Source of the DNA: Callorhinus ursinus
Taxonomy: Eukaryota; Chordata; Mammalia; Carnivora; Otariidae
DNA: 64,000 nt
NCBI RefSeq assembly: GCF_003265705.1
Contig: NW_020312867.1
Coordinates: 10,205,228-10,269,227, forward strand
Direction: 5' to 3'
Under the pieces are notes generated by a model that saw nothing but the letters and a program-made list of their open reading frames with translations, was not told where the DNA came from and ran no database searches. The stretch's first letter is position 1. Each line of letters opens with the position of its first letter. The position numbers were made by a program, and so were the translations under genes. Below are positions 50,001 through 61,201 of this stretch, one piece after another.

Positions 50001-50334
50001 AAGGAACTTCTGAATTGGGGGAGCATAGGTACCCTGTTCTACTGTGACTCCAGCTCTGGAACAGCACAGAACCCAGAGTAGGGTTGTTGCATGTATTTGT
50101 TGAGTAAGCGGACCAACAGCTTGACAAGATGTAGAATGTTAGTATTTTAAGAAAATGTTTAACATAAAAACATCCTTCTAAAACTGAGCCCTGATCTATC
50201 CAGACTAAGAGTATGTCTCCTACCATAGTTCCAAGGGTGTGGTTTGAAGTCAGGCCTTGTTGTCTTCCATGGCATGACCTCCAGACTTCAGTGACATGCC
50301 CAGATCTCCAATATCCTTAATGATATATGATTGA

Positions 50335-50560
50335 TAGATACTGATCCACCATGTGCTAGGCGCTGAGCTGGTTTCAGTGTCTCCTTTGAACCTGCTAACA
50401 CTCTTAGGACTAAAAACCCATTTCAGAGAAGAGGGAACTGAAACCCAGACACTTTAAACACCTTTTTTAAGGTGATACAGCTGGAAAGCATTGGATCAAA
50501 GATTCACACCCAAGCCTCCCTAAGTCCAGAGCCCCTGCCTGTCCCTCTGACTTTATCACA
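50335..50560 (-). repeat. MIR SINE, antisense
   Basis: accatgtgctaggcgctgagctgg, cccatttcagagaagagggaactgaaacccag, ggtgatacagctggaaag: reverse MIR order. Confidence 0.85.
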
Positions 50561-51020
50561 CTTCACATTTGTTTGTTTTCAGCTTATACCACCCCTGTGA
50601 ACAAAGAGCTCTTTCCATTCCTATCTGTGGTCTCAATACTTGGTTCAAGTTTCAGTAGGAAAGAAGAAAGCCTGGCTTTAGTGACAAAAATATGAGGAGA
50701 CAGGGCTACATCATTTATTTTATGTACTTAACAAACAGGCAGCATAGCATTCTGTCCATCAGTACTTTAGCATGTATCTGTAACAGGCAAAGACTTTTTC
50801 TTTAATATGATGATAGTGCTGTTATCACAGCCAACAAAATTTAGTAAGTCCTGATGGTACCTGGTCTGTGTCCACTTTTCTCCAGCTGTCTCAAAAATAT
50901 CGTTTGGGACTTGATTTGTTTGAAGCGGGCAGGATGAGATACTTTTTAGTATGTCATATTCCCTAATAAAATCCCCTCAGCACTCGGTGCACTAACGCTT
51001 GCCACAATATTACTCCATAG

Positions 51021-51128
51021 CAACTTCTTCGAGAGATGCAGCAGATGGCCAGTCGTCCCTTTGCCTCCGTAAACGTTGCCTTGGAAACAGATGAAGAGCC
51101 TCCTGATCTTATTGGGGGAAGTATAAAG
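51021..51128 (+). CDS. ATRN: attractin exon 27: cytoplasmic tail with the MASRPFA motif
   Basis: A 108-nt exon between ctccatag and gtgaga, in phase at both ends, giving segment residues 207-242. It opens QLLREMQQ, then MASRPFA (51045-51065), then SVNVALETDEEPPDLIGGSIK. MASRPFA is shared by the cytoplasmic tails of attractin, ATRNL1 and MEGF8; in MEGF8 it is needed for binding the ubiquitin ligase MGRN1. Mutations in Atrn (mahogany) and Mgrn1 (mahoganoid) give overlapping coat-colour and neurodegeneration phenotypes in mice. The motif is intact here. Confidence 0.96.
51045..51065 (+). other. ATRN: MASRPFA motif codons
   Basis: Seven codons for MASRPFA in the cytoplasmic tail. Seen directly; the role in MGRN1-family binding is known best for MEGF8 and inferred for attractin. 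Confidence 0.93.
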
Positions 51129-52066
51129 GTGAGAATGTGATTCAAAAGTCCCGAAAACTTGTCAGAACTCAGGCTTCTAAGTCTGGGGAGACCACAGAGA
51201 ACAAGAGCCTTATTCTGTTGCCTCGTAATTATGTGTTCCTCTCTCTCTCTCTCTCTTTTTAACAATAAGGCAACATGCTGATGTTATCAGATATTCTTTT
51301 GCTTTCATTTTTCAGTCTTTCATGTTGTTAAGCATTCTCGTGTTCAAGGAACTTAAAAATATGAATGGTTTGTCTCAAATTCTGTATTCTGTGGCGTAAT
51401 ACTTTAAAAATTTATATTGGAAAAGAGCTAAATTGAAACACTGCTTTTTATAAGTAGTTTAGGGAGTTTTCTTAAAGGGGCAAAAATTATAATTCACTAT
51501 GTATTCCATGGAATGTCAATATTTCTGACTCCTCCCAAAAAAATGATGAAGAAAGAAAAGTTTCTCTTTTGGCAAAATGAAGAACTATTTCAGATGCTCT
51601 GGGGAAACAGTTATAGAACCTGAATTTTAAAATACTTATTAAAGAATTACTGAGCTCATAGGAAGTAGGTGAAATTCCCAGGGAATAGTCTCCTATCCCT
51701 CCCCCAAAAAAGAACAAATCGTGAACCAAAACCAGAACGATGTGTGGTCTGAAGTGGTTCCAGATTGGTAACACGCCATGACTCCCAGCCGACGTAGGTG
51801 CAGAGCCTCTCTGTGGGAAAGCATCCCCATTTCAGCCATGTAGGATCCCCAGAGATCAAGATCAAGCAATCAGAGATCACCAAGGACAACAGAGACAAGC
51901 CAGTAGGAATAGGAGTTAGCAGACACTGTGGACGGTGGTTTAGACAGGCCTTCACACGTTAGGGCAGCATCTAAAGCGTATAATATAGCTCTGTATGAAA
52001 TGTTTAAAGACGTGGAAGATGGAACCCTAAAGATGAGAACACCATGAATCAAGAATGACCAGATCT

Positions 52067-52491
52067 GGGGCGCCTGGGTGGCTCAGTCGGTTAAGCGACT
52101 GCCTTCGGCTCAGGTCGTGATCCTGGAGTCCCGGGATCAAGTCCCGCATCGGGCTCCTGGCTCAGCAAGGAGTCTGCTTCTCCCTCTAACCCTCCCCCCT
52201 CTCATGTACTCTCTCTCTGATTCTCACTCTCTCAAAATAAATAAATCTTTAGGGCGCCTGGGTGGCTCAGTTTGTTAATCGACTGCCTTCGGCTCAGGTC
52301 ATGATCCTGGAGTCCCGGGATCGAGTCCCGCATCGGGCTCCCTGCTCAGCGGGGAGTCTGCTTCTCCCTCTGACCCTCCCCCCTCTCATGTGCTCGCTCT
52401 CTCTCTCTCACTGTCTCTCAAATAAATAAATAAAATCTAAAAAAAAAAAAAAAAAAATCTTTAAAAAAAATTTTAAAAAAAAAAAAAAAAA
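52067..52491 (+). repeat. two CAN SINEs, one nested in the A-tail of the other
   Basis: The outer copy starts at 52067. The perfect 16-bp duplication aagaatgaccagatct at 52051-52066 and 52492-52507 brackets both. The inner copy starts at 52252, inside the outer tail, and has its own 9-bp repeat aaatcttta at 52243-52251 and 52455-52463. Confidence 0.95.
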
Positions 52492-52547
52492 AAGAATGAC
52501 CAGATCTAAAAAAGAACCAAATGGAACTGTTAGAAATGGAACATACA

Positions 52548-52656
52548 GGGGCAGCTGGCTGGCTCAGTTGGTAGAGCACGTGACTCTTGATCTCGGGTTC
52601 CAGCCCCATGTGGGGTATAAAGATTACTTAAATAAATAAATAAACCTAAAAAAAAT
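52548..52656 (+). repeat. older CAN SINE, sense, short
   Basis: ggggcagctggctggctcagttggtagagcacgtgactcttgatctcgggttccagccccatgtgggg. Flanks aaatggaacataca (52534-52547) and aaatggaacatata (52657-52670). Confidence 0.95.
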
Positions 52657-52869
52657 AAATGGAACATATAGGGGTTGAAGTTTTTTAAATAACTCAGTGT
52701 ACATTTTATACAGCACATCAGATACAAGTAAAGACAGAACTTTTGAACTGGAAGATGAATCTGAAGAAATTGCACAGAATGCAGAACAGAGAGACAAGAA
52801 AATGGAAACTATGACAAATAATAAGAATATGGAGGATACAGTGAGAGGACCTAACGTGTATTTTATATC

Positions 52870-53512
52870 TATACTATAGGATTGCCACAGTGTGAAGAAA
52901 TTAGAACCCTTGAGCACTGTTAGTGGGAATGTGAAATGATGTAGCTGCTGTGGAAAACAGTACTGGTCTCCCTCAAAAAAAATAAAAATAGAATTGCCAT
53001 ATAATCTATCAGTTCCTTTTCTGGATATATACCTGCAAGAATGGAAGGCAAGGTCTCAAAGATATATTTGTACACCCATGTTCATAGCAGCATTATTCAC
53101 AGTGGCTAAAAGATGGGAGCACCCTAATGTCTGTCAGTAGATGAATGGGTATGCAAAATGTGGTCTATACATACAAAGGAATATTATTCAGTCTTAAAAA
53201 GGAAGGAAATTCTGACATCTGCTACAACATGGGTGAACCTTGAGGACATTATACTAAGTGAAATAAGCCAGTCACAAAAAAACAAATACTGTGAGATCCC
53301 ACTTTTCTGAGTTATCTAGAATACTCAAGTCCACAGCGACAAAGTATAATTGTGGTTGTTAGGGGTTGGGAGAGAGGGGAATAGGGAGTCACTACGGGTG
53401 TAGGGTTTCAGTTCTGCAAGATGAAAAGAGTTCTGGAGATGGATGGTGAGGATGGTTGCATAACAATATGAATCTACTTAATACCTCTGAAGTGTACACT
53501 GAAAAAGAGGGA
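52870..53512 (+). repeat. L1 3' part, sense
   Basis: Long match to old L1 text: agaacccttgagcactgttagtgggaatgtgaaatgatgtagctgctgtggaaaacag, gttcatagcagcattattcacagtggctaaaagatggg, aatattattcagtcttaaaaaggaaggaaattctgac, ttaggggttgggagagagggg. Confidence 0.95.
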
Positions 53513-53513
53513 G

Positions 53514-53704
53514 GGGGGCTCCTGGGGGGGCTCAGTTGGGTTAAGCGTCTGCCTTCGGCTCAGGTCATGATCCCGGGGTCCTGGGATCCAGCCCCGCATC
53601 GGGCTCCCTGCTCAGCGGAGAGCCTGCTTCTCCCTCTCCCGCTCCCCACTTGTGCTCTCTCGCTATCTCTGTCTCTCCCTCTCTCAAATAAATGAAGTCT
53701 TAAA
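53514..53704 (+). repeat. CAN SINE, sense
   Basis: Head mutated to gggctcctgggggggctcagttggg. The body is clear (ctgccttcggctcaggtcatgatcccgggg). Tail ctctcaaataaatgaagtctt. Confidence 0.9.
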
Positions 53705-54384
53705 AGAAAGGGGGGTTAGGATGGTAAATGTCATGTCTATTTACTACATTAAAAAAATAACGGGGGGGAAAAAAAGAAAAGGTCACCTAAAGGATATGAC
53801 AGAGCAACAACTGACTTCTCATTAGTAACATCAAAGGCCAAAAGAGCGTGGAAGAATGTCTCTAAACGACATCAGGAGGAGAACTGCCAGCCTAGAATAG
53901 CGTGCCCAGTAACCGCCTTCCGAGAACAAGGACAGAAGCATGATTGCTTCCGATGAGAAGGAAAGCTGAGTTGGCCACCGCAGACCTGTACAAAAGAAAT
54001 GTCTACCGGATGTGCTCGGAGAAAGGCCTTACTACCCAGCACTGAGGAATGAGAAGGAATAGTGAGAAAGTGAAATGGTAAGCATGTACATAAATCTAAG
54101 CGAACATGATAAAATAACAATTTGTGGGATTAACAAAACAGACAAATCTAAAGTACTAAGCCAGCAGCACTATGTGTCATATGTCAATGGCATATGACCC
54201 AGGTGGTTACTCCGTCGAATGCTTTGTGGATGCTCTTTCCAGGACACACACCCTCTCACCTTCTGGGGGCTCTTGCTCAGTGTTCTCTGTTCAGCCCTCT
54301 CCATGGCCCCACACCACTAACGGTGCAGGGCCACCTCCGTCTTTGGGCCTCCTCTCACGTCTTTTTGCACCCAGTCCTTCGGTG

Positions 54385-54705
54385 ACTTAGTCTGTTCGAG
54401 CTGCTATAACAAAGCGCCGGAGACTGCGTGTCCTAGAAACAACAGAAATTTCTTACAAATTCTCGAGGCTAGGAAGTCCGAGATCGAGGTGCTGGCAGAT
54501 TCAGTGTCTGGTGAAAGCACCCTTCCTGGTTCGTAGTGGCGCCTTCTCACTCTGACCTTACATGGTGGAAGGGGCTAGGGAGCTCTCGGGGGTCTCTTTT
54601 ATGAGGGCACTAACCATCTCTCAAAGGCCCTACCTCCAAATATCATATTAGGCATTAAGATTTAACATTACGGATTTTAGAAGGACACAAACATTCAGAC
54701 GACAG
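54385..54705. repeat. ancient interspersed repeat, family not assigned
   Basis: ttagtctgttcgagctgctataacaaagcgccggagactg, cttacaaattctcgaggctaggaagtccgagatcgaggtgc and acacaaacattcagacgacag form a phrase set common across mammalian genomes. I recognise the repeat but not its name. Confidence 0.7.
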
Positions 54706-54724
54706 AAGTGATCTTTTCCATTGT

Positions 54725-55110
54725 GGGTTTATTTTAACACCATCTCTCTGCTCGGACCTCTCCCGTGAGCCTCCGACTCCTATATCCAATTGCTTGCTTG
54801 CTCTGTATCCCCAGTTGGATGTCTTAGTAGCCATGTCAGAGTTAACATAGCCAAAGCTGAGCTCTGGATATTATCCCCCACACCTCTTCTTGGCATATCG
54901 CCCCCAACTCAGTACATCATCCTAGCTCTCATTCTCATTGGACAGCCAGTCCCATCAGCACACGTCTTTGGTTCTGTCTTCCATCACCACACACACCTAC
55001 ACCCCTTATCACCACATTGTCTCACCCACCCCGTCCTTCCCTGTGCTGCAGCCACAGTGGTTCCAGAAGTCGATTTCTTCAACCAAATTGAAGAAATGAA
55101 TGACATATTT
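54725..55110 (+). repeat. L2-like LINE fragment
   Basis: ctcctatatccaattgcttgcttgctctgtatccccagttggatgtcttagtagccatgtcagagttaacatagccaaagctgagctctgg follows an L2 internal segment. Confidence 0.6.
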
Positions 55111-55111
55111 G

Positions 55112-55697
55112 GGGGTATGGCAGGCAGAATTCTAAAGATGGCCGCCAAGATTCCCAGCTCATGGTTTTTCAGTCAAACACTACTCTAGGTGCTACTCTGA
55201 AGGGATTGGGCAGAAGTCATACAAATCCCAAGGTAGCTGAGACCTTAAGACACTGGTACTTTTCTCTGGCTGGTGGCAGAAGAGGAAACATGCAAAGGAC
55301 TTGGCACACCACCACTGATTTGAAGCTGGAGGATAGCCCCCCTGCAGCAAGGAAGTGAGGACCTCAGACCTACAGTTGCAAGGAACTGGATTCTGCTGGC
55401 CACGTGAGGTCGCCTGAATGAGTTTTGAACAGATTCTTCCCTAGAGCCTGTACAAAAGAGCCGGCCCAGATGCTAACTTGACTTCCACCTGTGAAGATAA
55501 GAGCTGAGATCATGGAGACCTTTGAGAGATAAGAGCTGGGAATTTTCCAGAACTGATGGAAGAGATGAGCAGACCTGTGTGGGTAAGCAGGAACCCTACA
55601 GAGCTCTCCTGGACTTCCAACCTGCCTAACTGAGATAGATAATAAATAGGTGCTGTTGTAGGCAACTAAGTTTACACAGCAATAGAAACTAATAGAG
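55112..55697 (+). repeat. MLT1-type LTR (ERVL-MaLR), solitary
   Basis: ggtatggcaggcagaattctaaagatggccgcc at the left, ctggtggcagaagagg, cctacagttgcaaggaactggattctgc, gacttccaacctgcctaactgagatagataataaatag, and ggcaactaagtttacacagcaatagaaactaatagag at the right. This is the MLT1 order. No internal retroviral sequence is present. Confidence 0.82.
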
Positions 55698-55704
55698 GGC
55701 ATCT

Positions 55705-55872
55705 TTAAAAATTACTAGGGGGATGGGTTAACTGGGTGATGGACATTAAGGAGGGCACTTGATGTAATGAGCACTGGGTGTTTTATAAGACTGATGAATC
55801 ACTGACCTCTACCCCAGAAACCAATAATACATTATGTGTTAATTAATTGAATTTAAATTTTAAACAAATGAA
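55705..55872 (+). repeat. carnivore-type L1 3' end, sense
   Basis: gggggatgggttaactgggtgatggacattaaggagggcacttgatgtaatgagcactgggtg and ccagaaaccaataatacattatgtgttaattaattgaatttaaatttt. Confidence 0.92.
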
Positions 55873-55950
55873 AAAATATCACGTGTGAAGGCTGCGTCAT
55901 TAACAGTTGAGAAACACTGGTTTAGGTAATGCTTTGTTATCTCCCACCAG

Positions 55951-56065
55951 ACTGTTCCCAAACCCATTGCCCTGGAGCCGTGTTTTGGCAACAGAGCTGC
56001 TGTCCTCTCTGTGTTTGTGAGGCTCCCTCGAGGGCTCGGTGGAATCCCTCCTCCTGGGCAGTCAG
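55951..56065 (+). CDS. ATRN: attractin exon 28: cytoplasmic tail
   Basis: A 115-nt exon between ctcccaccag and gtgagt. It begins on a codon boundary and ends with one base of a Gly codon, giving segment residues 243-280 (TVPKPIALEPCFGNRAAV, then LSVFVRLPRGLGGIPPPGQS). It is part of the cytoplasmic tail. No catalytic motif is visible; the Pro-rich stretch near its end may be a protein-binding site, which is inference. Confidence 0.95.
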
Positions 56066-56802
56066 GTGAGTGGATGAGGGCCAGTGACAAACCAGACGTG
56101 AACTTGGGTAAAGAAGCGATAGTGAACAGGAGGCACGTGCCTACCTCGTGTCATTGTAAGGATTCAGGGAGATGATCGCATTGTCCCTGGTGTTCCCTAA
56201 ACTGTCCAGAGGTCGTGGTTCCTTCGCAGGGACGAGCTGGGATTGCCCCTCTCCCTCGGCCTCCCGGAGTTATGGACACGTCCGGCCACACCTTCCCTTC
56301 CCTATGCTCTTCCGTGGTCATCTCACCTACTCTCATGGCCCCCAGCTAGCTCCTCCAAGCTGGCCACTCTCAAACTGGTATTTCTAGCACTACTGCATGT
56401 CTTTTGCTTTTTTACTCTGTTAAATATAAGGCACAAACAGCAATTATAACAGCTTAAAGGAAGTCTTGGAAGGGTACTCACAACCCTACCATCCAGCACC
56501 CACCAGTGTTCATTGTTCTCTTTCCTTTCCAGCCCTGGCCAGCAGCTTTGTTGAAATGATTGTATAGATCTAATTTTTATTCTTCTTTTTTCATATAACT
56601 ATCATAAACATTTTGACACTTTGCTACATAACATTTTACCCGTTTCTTTTATGCAATTCCATCAAGTACCCAAATCAACTTCGATAAACATCCTCTTATT
56701 AAACACTAAGGAGATAATGGGATACAGTTTTGGAAATATCCTGATTAATCATGGAGTACTTTGGAGGGATGCCTCAGACAAGATGCACAATATGGGTTTT
56801 GT

Positions 56803-57001
56803 TTTTTTTTTTAAGATTTTATTTATTTATTTGACAGAGAGATAGCGAGAACAGGAACACAAGCAAGGGGGGGGGGAGGGGGAGAGGGAGAAGCAGGCTT
56901 CCTGAGAAGCAGGGAGCCCGATGCGGGTCTCGATCCCAGGACCCTGAGATCATGACCTGAGCCAAAGGCAGACGCTTAACAACTGAGCCACCCAGGCGCC
57001 C
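56803..57001 (-). repeat. CAN SINE, antisense
   Basis: aagattttatttatttatttgacagagag tail, G-run variant near 56,870, head ccacccaggcgcccc. Flank gcacaatat at about 56785 and 57003. Confidence 0.94.
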
Positions 57002-57899
57002 CGCACAATATATTTTAGACAGCTTTCAGTTGAAGTGATTCTGGGGGTCAGGGTTGCCTTAGCCAAAGAAAGCCTTGTGTCTGTGATAAAGTATGTCTCA
57101 GAATTCTTGCCCAGCCGCAGAGCTCCAAAGCCTCCTGAGTGCAGCCCTCAGATCCAGAGCCGTCTCCAGCTGAGCTCTCGAAACAGTTTCGGGGTCCTCA
57201 CGAGGGAGGCCTTTAGGCTTGGCCAGACCAGCCTTGGTTGTCTTCATTTCATAGGGGAACAGCTTGATTTGCTCTGACCTAGGGATGTGAGTTCACCTCC
57301 TAACTCAGCCTTATCCATGTCAAGGACAGAATGACCCATTGACCTGAACTCTGGAGCATTGTCTCCTGTTACTTCCTCAGCGAACTTGGCCTGTGCTCTC
57401 TGAGAGCAAGACCCTGGCTAGAGTAGGGAAGTGACAGGCTTGCAGTACTGTGTCCTTTCCTGCCGTGTCCTTTCCCTGATAGGCCCCATCCCCTTCAGTT
57501 CCTGATGAAGGCTGGCTCCCTGCTTGAGACCCACCCCAAGTGAGACCATTCCCCCATTTTAGGTGGTCTCTTCTCTACCCCCCATTTTAGATGGTCCTTC
57601 CTCAGGACTCTGCCTTTGCTAAACAGTGTCACTGGTGTGGATTCCCCACTGCACGCCAGGCACATAAAAGCTCACCCCACCACCCCCCATTCCTCCATTT
57701 TTATAGGCTCAGTGGAGTAACAGGTGGCACTAACATGGCTCCTGAGAACCTCAGCTGGGCGCTGAGCCTCCACTGGCTCAATCACACGCGTTGAGAATCC
57801 AGCTCCCCCAGAACTGTGCCTTCCCCACTGAACATCAGGTTAATCAGTTCCTAGTACAAAAAGGAGAATAGAACCCACTAGTCCCTAAAGCAAGGGTGG

Positions 57900-58050
57900 T
57901 GGGGGTGGTGGGGTGACGAGCCAGGTACCATTCTAAGATGTTCACGTGGGTTCACTCAGTGACTCCTCACACATGCCCTGTCCTGTTATCGTCCCCATTT
58001 TACAAATGAAGAAACAGAGGCATGGGGCGGGTTAGATCCTTATGTATTCC
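57900..58050 (-). repeat. MIR SINE, antisense
   Basis: aggtaccattctaagatgttcacgtgggttcactcagtgactcctcacacatgccctgtcctgttatcgtccccattttacaaatgaagaaacagagg. Confidence 0.85.
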
Positions 58051-58559
58051 AAAGCCTGGCCCCAGAGTCTGTCCTAACCTATTAGGATAGATACGAAAAT
58101 AACCAGTGCTGGCTGAGTGATGTGGAATGAACCTGAATTTACTGATCAAGAGCGCTGCTTTTTCTTGGCACCCTTCTGGAGGCCCGCAGAAAGATGTAGC
58201 ACTTAGAGCATGGCTGCAATCTTTCTTAAATGCTCCAACTGCCAGGCCGAGCTCTTTGCTTCGCTGATCTGCTGAACAGCAAAAGCTACATCTGTTGTGT
58301 GAAAAGTGGGGAGGGGAGAAGAATATGTATGTGCATTTGCCTCAGTGAACCCTGAAAGGATATATACAGATTACTGAAAGCAGTGCTCGGGTGGAGGGAG
58401 GCACAGTGCAGAAGGAAGGCTTTACCCCTCTATACTTCACTTATTTATTTGCTCATTGCACCCCGGGAATGTTAAAGGAAAAAAAAAAGTTTTCTGAAAT
58501 TATGTTTAAAGACAAAGCAAGCTGCCCCTGACCACGTGTTCCCCGTGGGCTCTCCCCAG

Positions 58560-58684
58560 GTCTCGCGGTGGCCAGCGCCCTGGTGGACATTTCTCAGCAG
58601 ATGCCAATAGTGTACAAAGAGAAGTCAGGAGCCGTGAGAAACCGGAAGCAGCAGCCCCCCGCGCAGCCTGGGACCTGCATCTGA
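58560..58684 (+). CDS. ATRN: attractin exon 29, coding part: C-terminus and stop
   Basis: The last exon starts after ctctccccag, completes the split Gly codon and encodes segment residues 282-321, ending with TGA at 58682-58684. The peptide runs LAVASALVDISQQMPIVYKE, then KSGAVRNRKQQPPAQPGTCI. The C-terminus matches attractin. In total 966 nt, divisible by three, separate the first full codon in the window from the stop, which confirms the splice phases of all ten exons. Confidence 0.96.
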
Positions 58685-58713
58685 GGCCAGGCCGGGGACT
58701 CTCCGTGAGCGAG

Positions 58714-58740
58714 CCGGGGGTTGGGGGGGGTTGGGGGGTG
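58714..58740 (+). promoter_or_regulatory. ATRN: G-quadruplex motif in the 3' UTR
   Basis: ggggg-tt-gggggggg-tt-gggggg begins about 30 nt after the stop. The middle run can be split to give four G-tracts with short loops. Potential RNA G-quadruplex; function not shown. Confidence 0.6.
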
Positions 58741-59243
58741 GCCGGCGCGCGGACGCCCGCTGCAGGGAGGGGGCAGGCGGGGAGATGCTGCGTGGAGCGG
58801 GCTGAAGACTGGAAACCCTCGAAACATCCGACTCCTCTGCATGTTCACGAGCTTTCTTTGCCGGTTTCTCCCATGTGTGCTCCAGCATCTAACCTTTTAC
58901 TTTTGCATAGGAAATAATTGATTTAATGGCAGATCCAGGGGTGACCCAGTTGTTGCTGGAGGAGGCCGGGGCAGAGCCAGTGAGAGAGCTGGGAGCAACA
59001 CTCAGGTTCACTTGTGGAAAACTGTTCTTGGGGCTGTCTCAACTTGCAAAAAAAAGAAGATGTAGTGTTTACAAGTAGACATCCACCACCAGTCGTTCTT
59101 GAACATGGTCTTTTAAAAACTAGTCAGATGAATGAATTTGTTCTCATCTGAAGCCTGCTATCTTTTTTAAAAGATGTGCTACTTATTCTTGCATGACGTA
59201 GGCAAACCTCTCTCTTGCAGGGAGTAGCTTTTTTCTAGTTGAG

Positions 59244-59249
59244 AATAAA
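59244..59249 (+). promoter_or_regulatory. ATRN: possible proximal poly(A) signal
   Basis: AATAAA in gagaataaacaatgg, about 560 nt after the stop. The downstream GU-rich element is weak, so use is doubtful. Confidence 0.3.
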
Positions 59250-59397
59250 CAATGGTCCATCTCTTTTGAATCATATCAAACTAAGGTAGAAGGGGGCTAT
59301 TTTAAATGTCAAGGTCAGCAGTGTTACTTAGAATGTAAACTGATGTAATAGGTAGTTTTCTATAGCAACTTAATTTATTCTTAATCTATTTGAAATC

Positions 59398-59467
59398 CTC
59401 TCCCTCTCTCTGTCTCTCCCCCCTCTCATGTCTCTGTCTCTCTCTCTCACACACATACACACACACT
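59398..59467 (+). repeat. CT-rich/(CA)n simple repeat in the 3' UTR
   Basis: ctctccctctctctgtctctc and similar, passing into cacacacatacacacacac. A mixed polypyrimidine and CA microsatellite. Confidence 0.9.
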
Positions 59468-61155
59468 AAGTGCCTAGACTTGAAATAGATCTAGCAATTG
59501 GAAAGTTAGTAAGCCTAAGTTTTTCCATAATTGCATTCCTACATTCTTATAAAATTTAAATAGCTACCTTTGGCAATCTGCTCTTTTTCTAAAATCTGAT
59601 TTGCAGCCAGGAAAGAATTTTCTCACCCCAGGGAACGTTTAACCTAGCATCAGGGACTGAGAGGAAAGCAGAAATGACCAAACTGTGAAAGCTCCTGTTT
59701 ATGTTGTTGTCAAAAGACAGGAGCACTAAATAAGGTGTGGTCCTTGTGTGCCCCCTGCCCACCGCCCCCCACTCTAGGCCTGACATTGGCTCCAGCCCTT
59801 CTGGCCACTCCTGCCAGGACACCACAGAGGCAGGGACTCGTCCATGTTACGTGTCTCCCTTGGGCAGAAAAGAGCATGCCAGCCCTTAGGATCCCTGCAT
59901 CAAAGAGCAACAGTGTGCCCTACAGCCTGCCTTGAGCTGGTGGGTCATCCTCAGGCTGCAGGTGGAATTGCATGCCCAAAGCCTGGAGAAGGACCTAGAA
60001 CTGTTTGCCTGCTCTCCTCCAGGAGAGGCTCAGCTCGGCCCTCCCATCCTCCTTCTCAGCCCCAGGTGGTAGCTGTGGGCAGGGCAGTGACCACTGAGAA
60101 GGATGAAAAGCACATGGAGCACATAAGGAGGAATAACCATGCCAAGTGGAAAGTGACCAAGTTGAAGTGGGGCGGGGCAGTCCTGTTCTTCTTCGCAGGC
60201 TGCTTCCTGGGGGTCATGGTGTCCCTGTGTATGGTGCTCTGTATTCCGGCGTTATGCGGCAGCCTCCCCAGGTCTTTCTTCTGCTTCAAAACTTGGGGTT
60301 CTCTAGCATTACCCCGTAGGGATGGCCCTCTAGACAACCACACTCGTTCGTGAATTTGGAGAAATTAATACTCGAAAGAGCAAAGACTGCAGCTTTTCAC
60401 CTTTACATGCAGTGCCTAGAGTAGGAGCGCTGTCTCTCCCAGCCCTCACCCATGAAGAGTTGCCTGGAAAAATGTTTTCATGGAAGTTGAACCCTAAAAC
60501 ACTGTCTGATGCACAAAACACCTCTACTTTGAGACTCGCCTCTCAAAAAGCTGCTTTTTCACATCATTGGCAAAGAGCAGACAATTCTAGAAAAGACCCC
60601 CTTCTCTCTCAAGCTTCCCACATCCCTGCTCCACATCACGGCACCCACAGAGAGCCTGCCTCAGACTGGCACTTCCCCCCTATATTGCCATGAGGCCTCT
60701 TGGCAGAGAGAGGGAGGCCGCTGGAGAAGGACCCCCCACAAGGAAAATCCTTGTTTGTTCAAAGGACCAGTGTTTCTTTGGCCAAAGAAGTCTCTTCCCC
60801 ATGGCTTCCCAGGCCTTGAAATAACATGCACCGTGTCCCATAGCCACCTGGTTTGGTGTTTTGGTTTTCTAAAAGATAGTTTATTTTTAAAAAGGAAGGG
60901 AAAAGGAGCAAGTGATGTTTACTTCTGCTCCAACAGTGGAGAAACAGCTGACTCCACCTGCTTCTCCTTTGCAGCCCATAGCAAACAGCTTCCTCGGGGC
61001 TCAGGCCAGAGGAAGGGAGGGGCAAGAGAAAAAGGCACTCAGCTTAGCAGCCAGTTACCAAGAGGGAATCATCTGGAACTTCGGAGAAATGCCTGCGTGT
61101 CACAGGAGAGCCTGTATATAAGTTAAACTAGTCATGAAAACATTGATGTTGCACT

Positions 61156-61163
61156 TGTATATA
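61156..61163 (+). promoter_or_regulatory. ATRN: Pumilio-type site UGUAUAUA
   Basis: Exact match to UGUANAUA, 46 nt upstream of a second one. Confidence 0.6.
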
Positions 61164-61201
61164 ATTATACAATAGTGTCCAGAATGTTCAGACATTCAGA
61201 G

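Larger units (their letters stand above)
46904..51020 (+). other. ATRN: ATRN intron 26
   Basis: Intron of 4.1 kb, donor gtaagc, acceptor ctccatag. It holds an L1 3' end (47395-47607), a CAN SINE (47838-48038) and MIR pieces. I recognise nothing at 46,910-47,380, 48,050-48,920, 49,200-49,910 or 50,570-51,010. Confidence 0.8.
51129..55950 (+). other. ATRN: ATRN intron 27
   Basis: Intron of 4.8 kb, donor gtgaga, acceptor ctcccaccag. It holds a nested SINE pair, further SINEs, an L1 3' piece, L2- and MLT1-like repeats and an L1 end, listed separately. I recognise nothing at 51,130-52,050 or 53,710-54,380. Confidence 0.8.
56066..58559 (+). other. ATRN: ATRN intron 28
   Basis: Intron of 2.5 kb, donor gtgagt, acceptor ctctccccag. 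It holds a CAN SINE (56803-57001) and a MIR (about 57,900-58,050). I recognise nothing at 56,070-56,780, 57,020-57,890 or 58,060-58,550. Confidence 0.8.
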
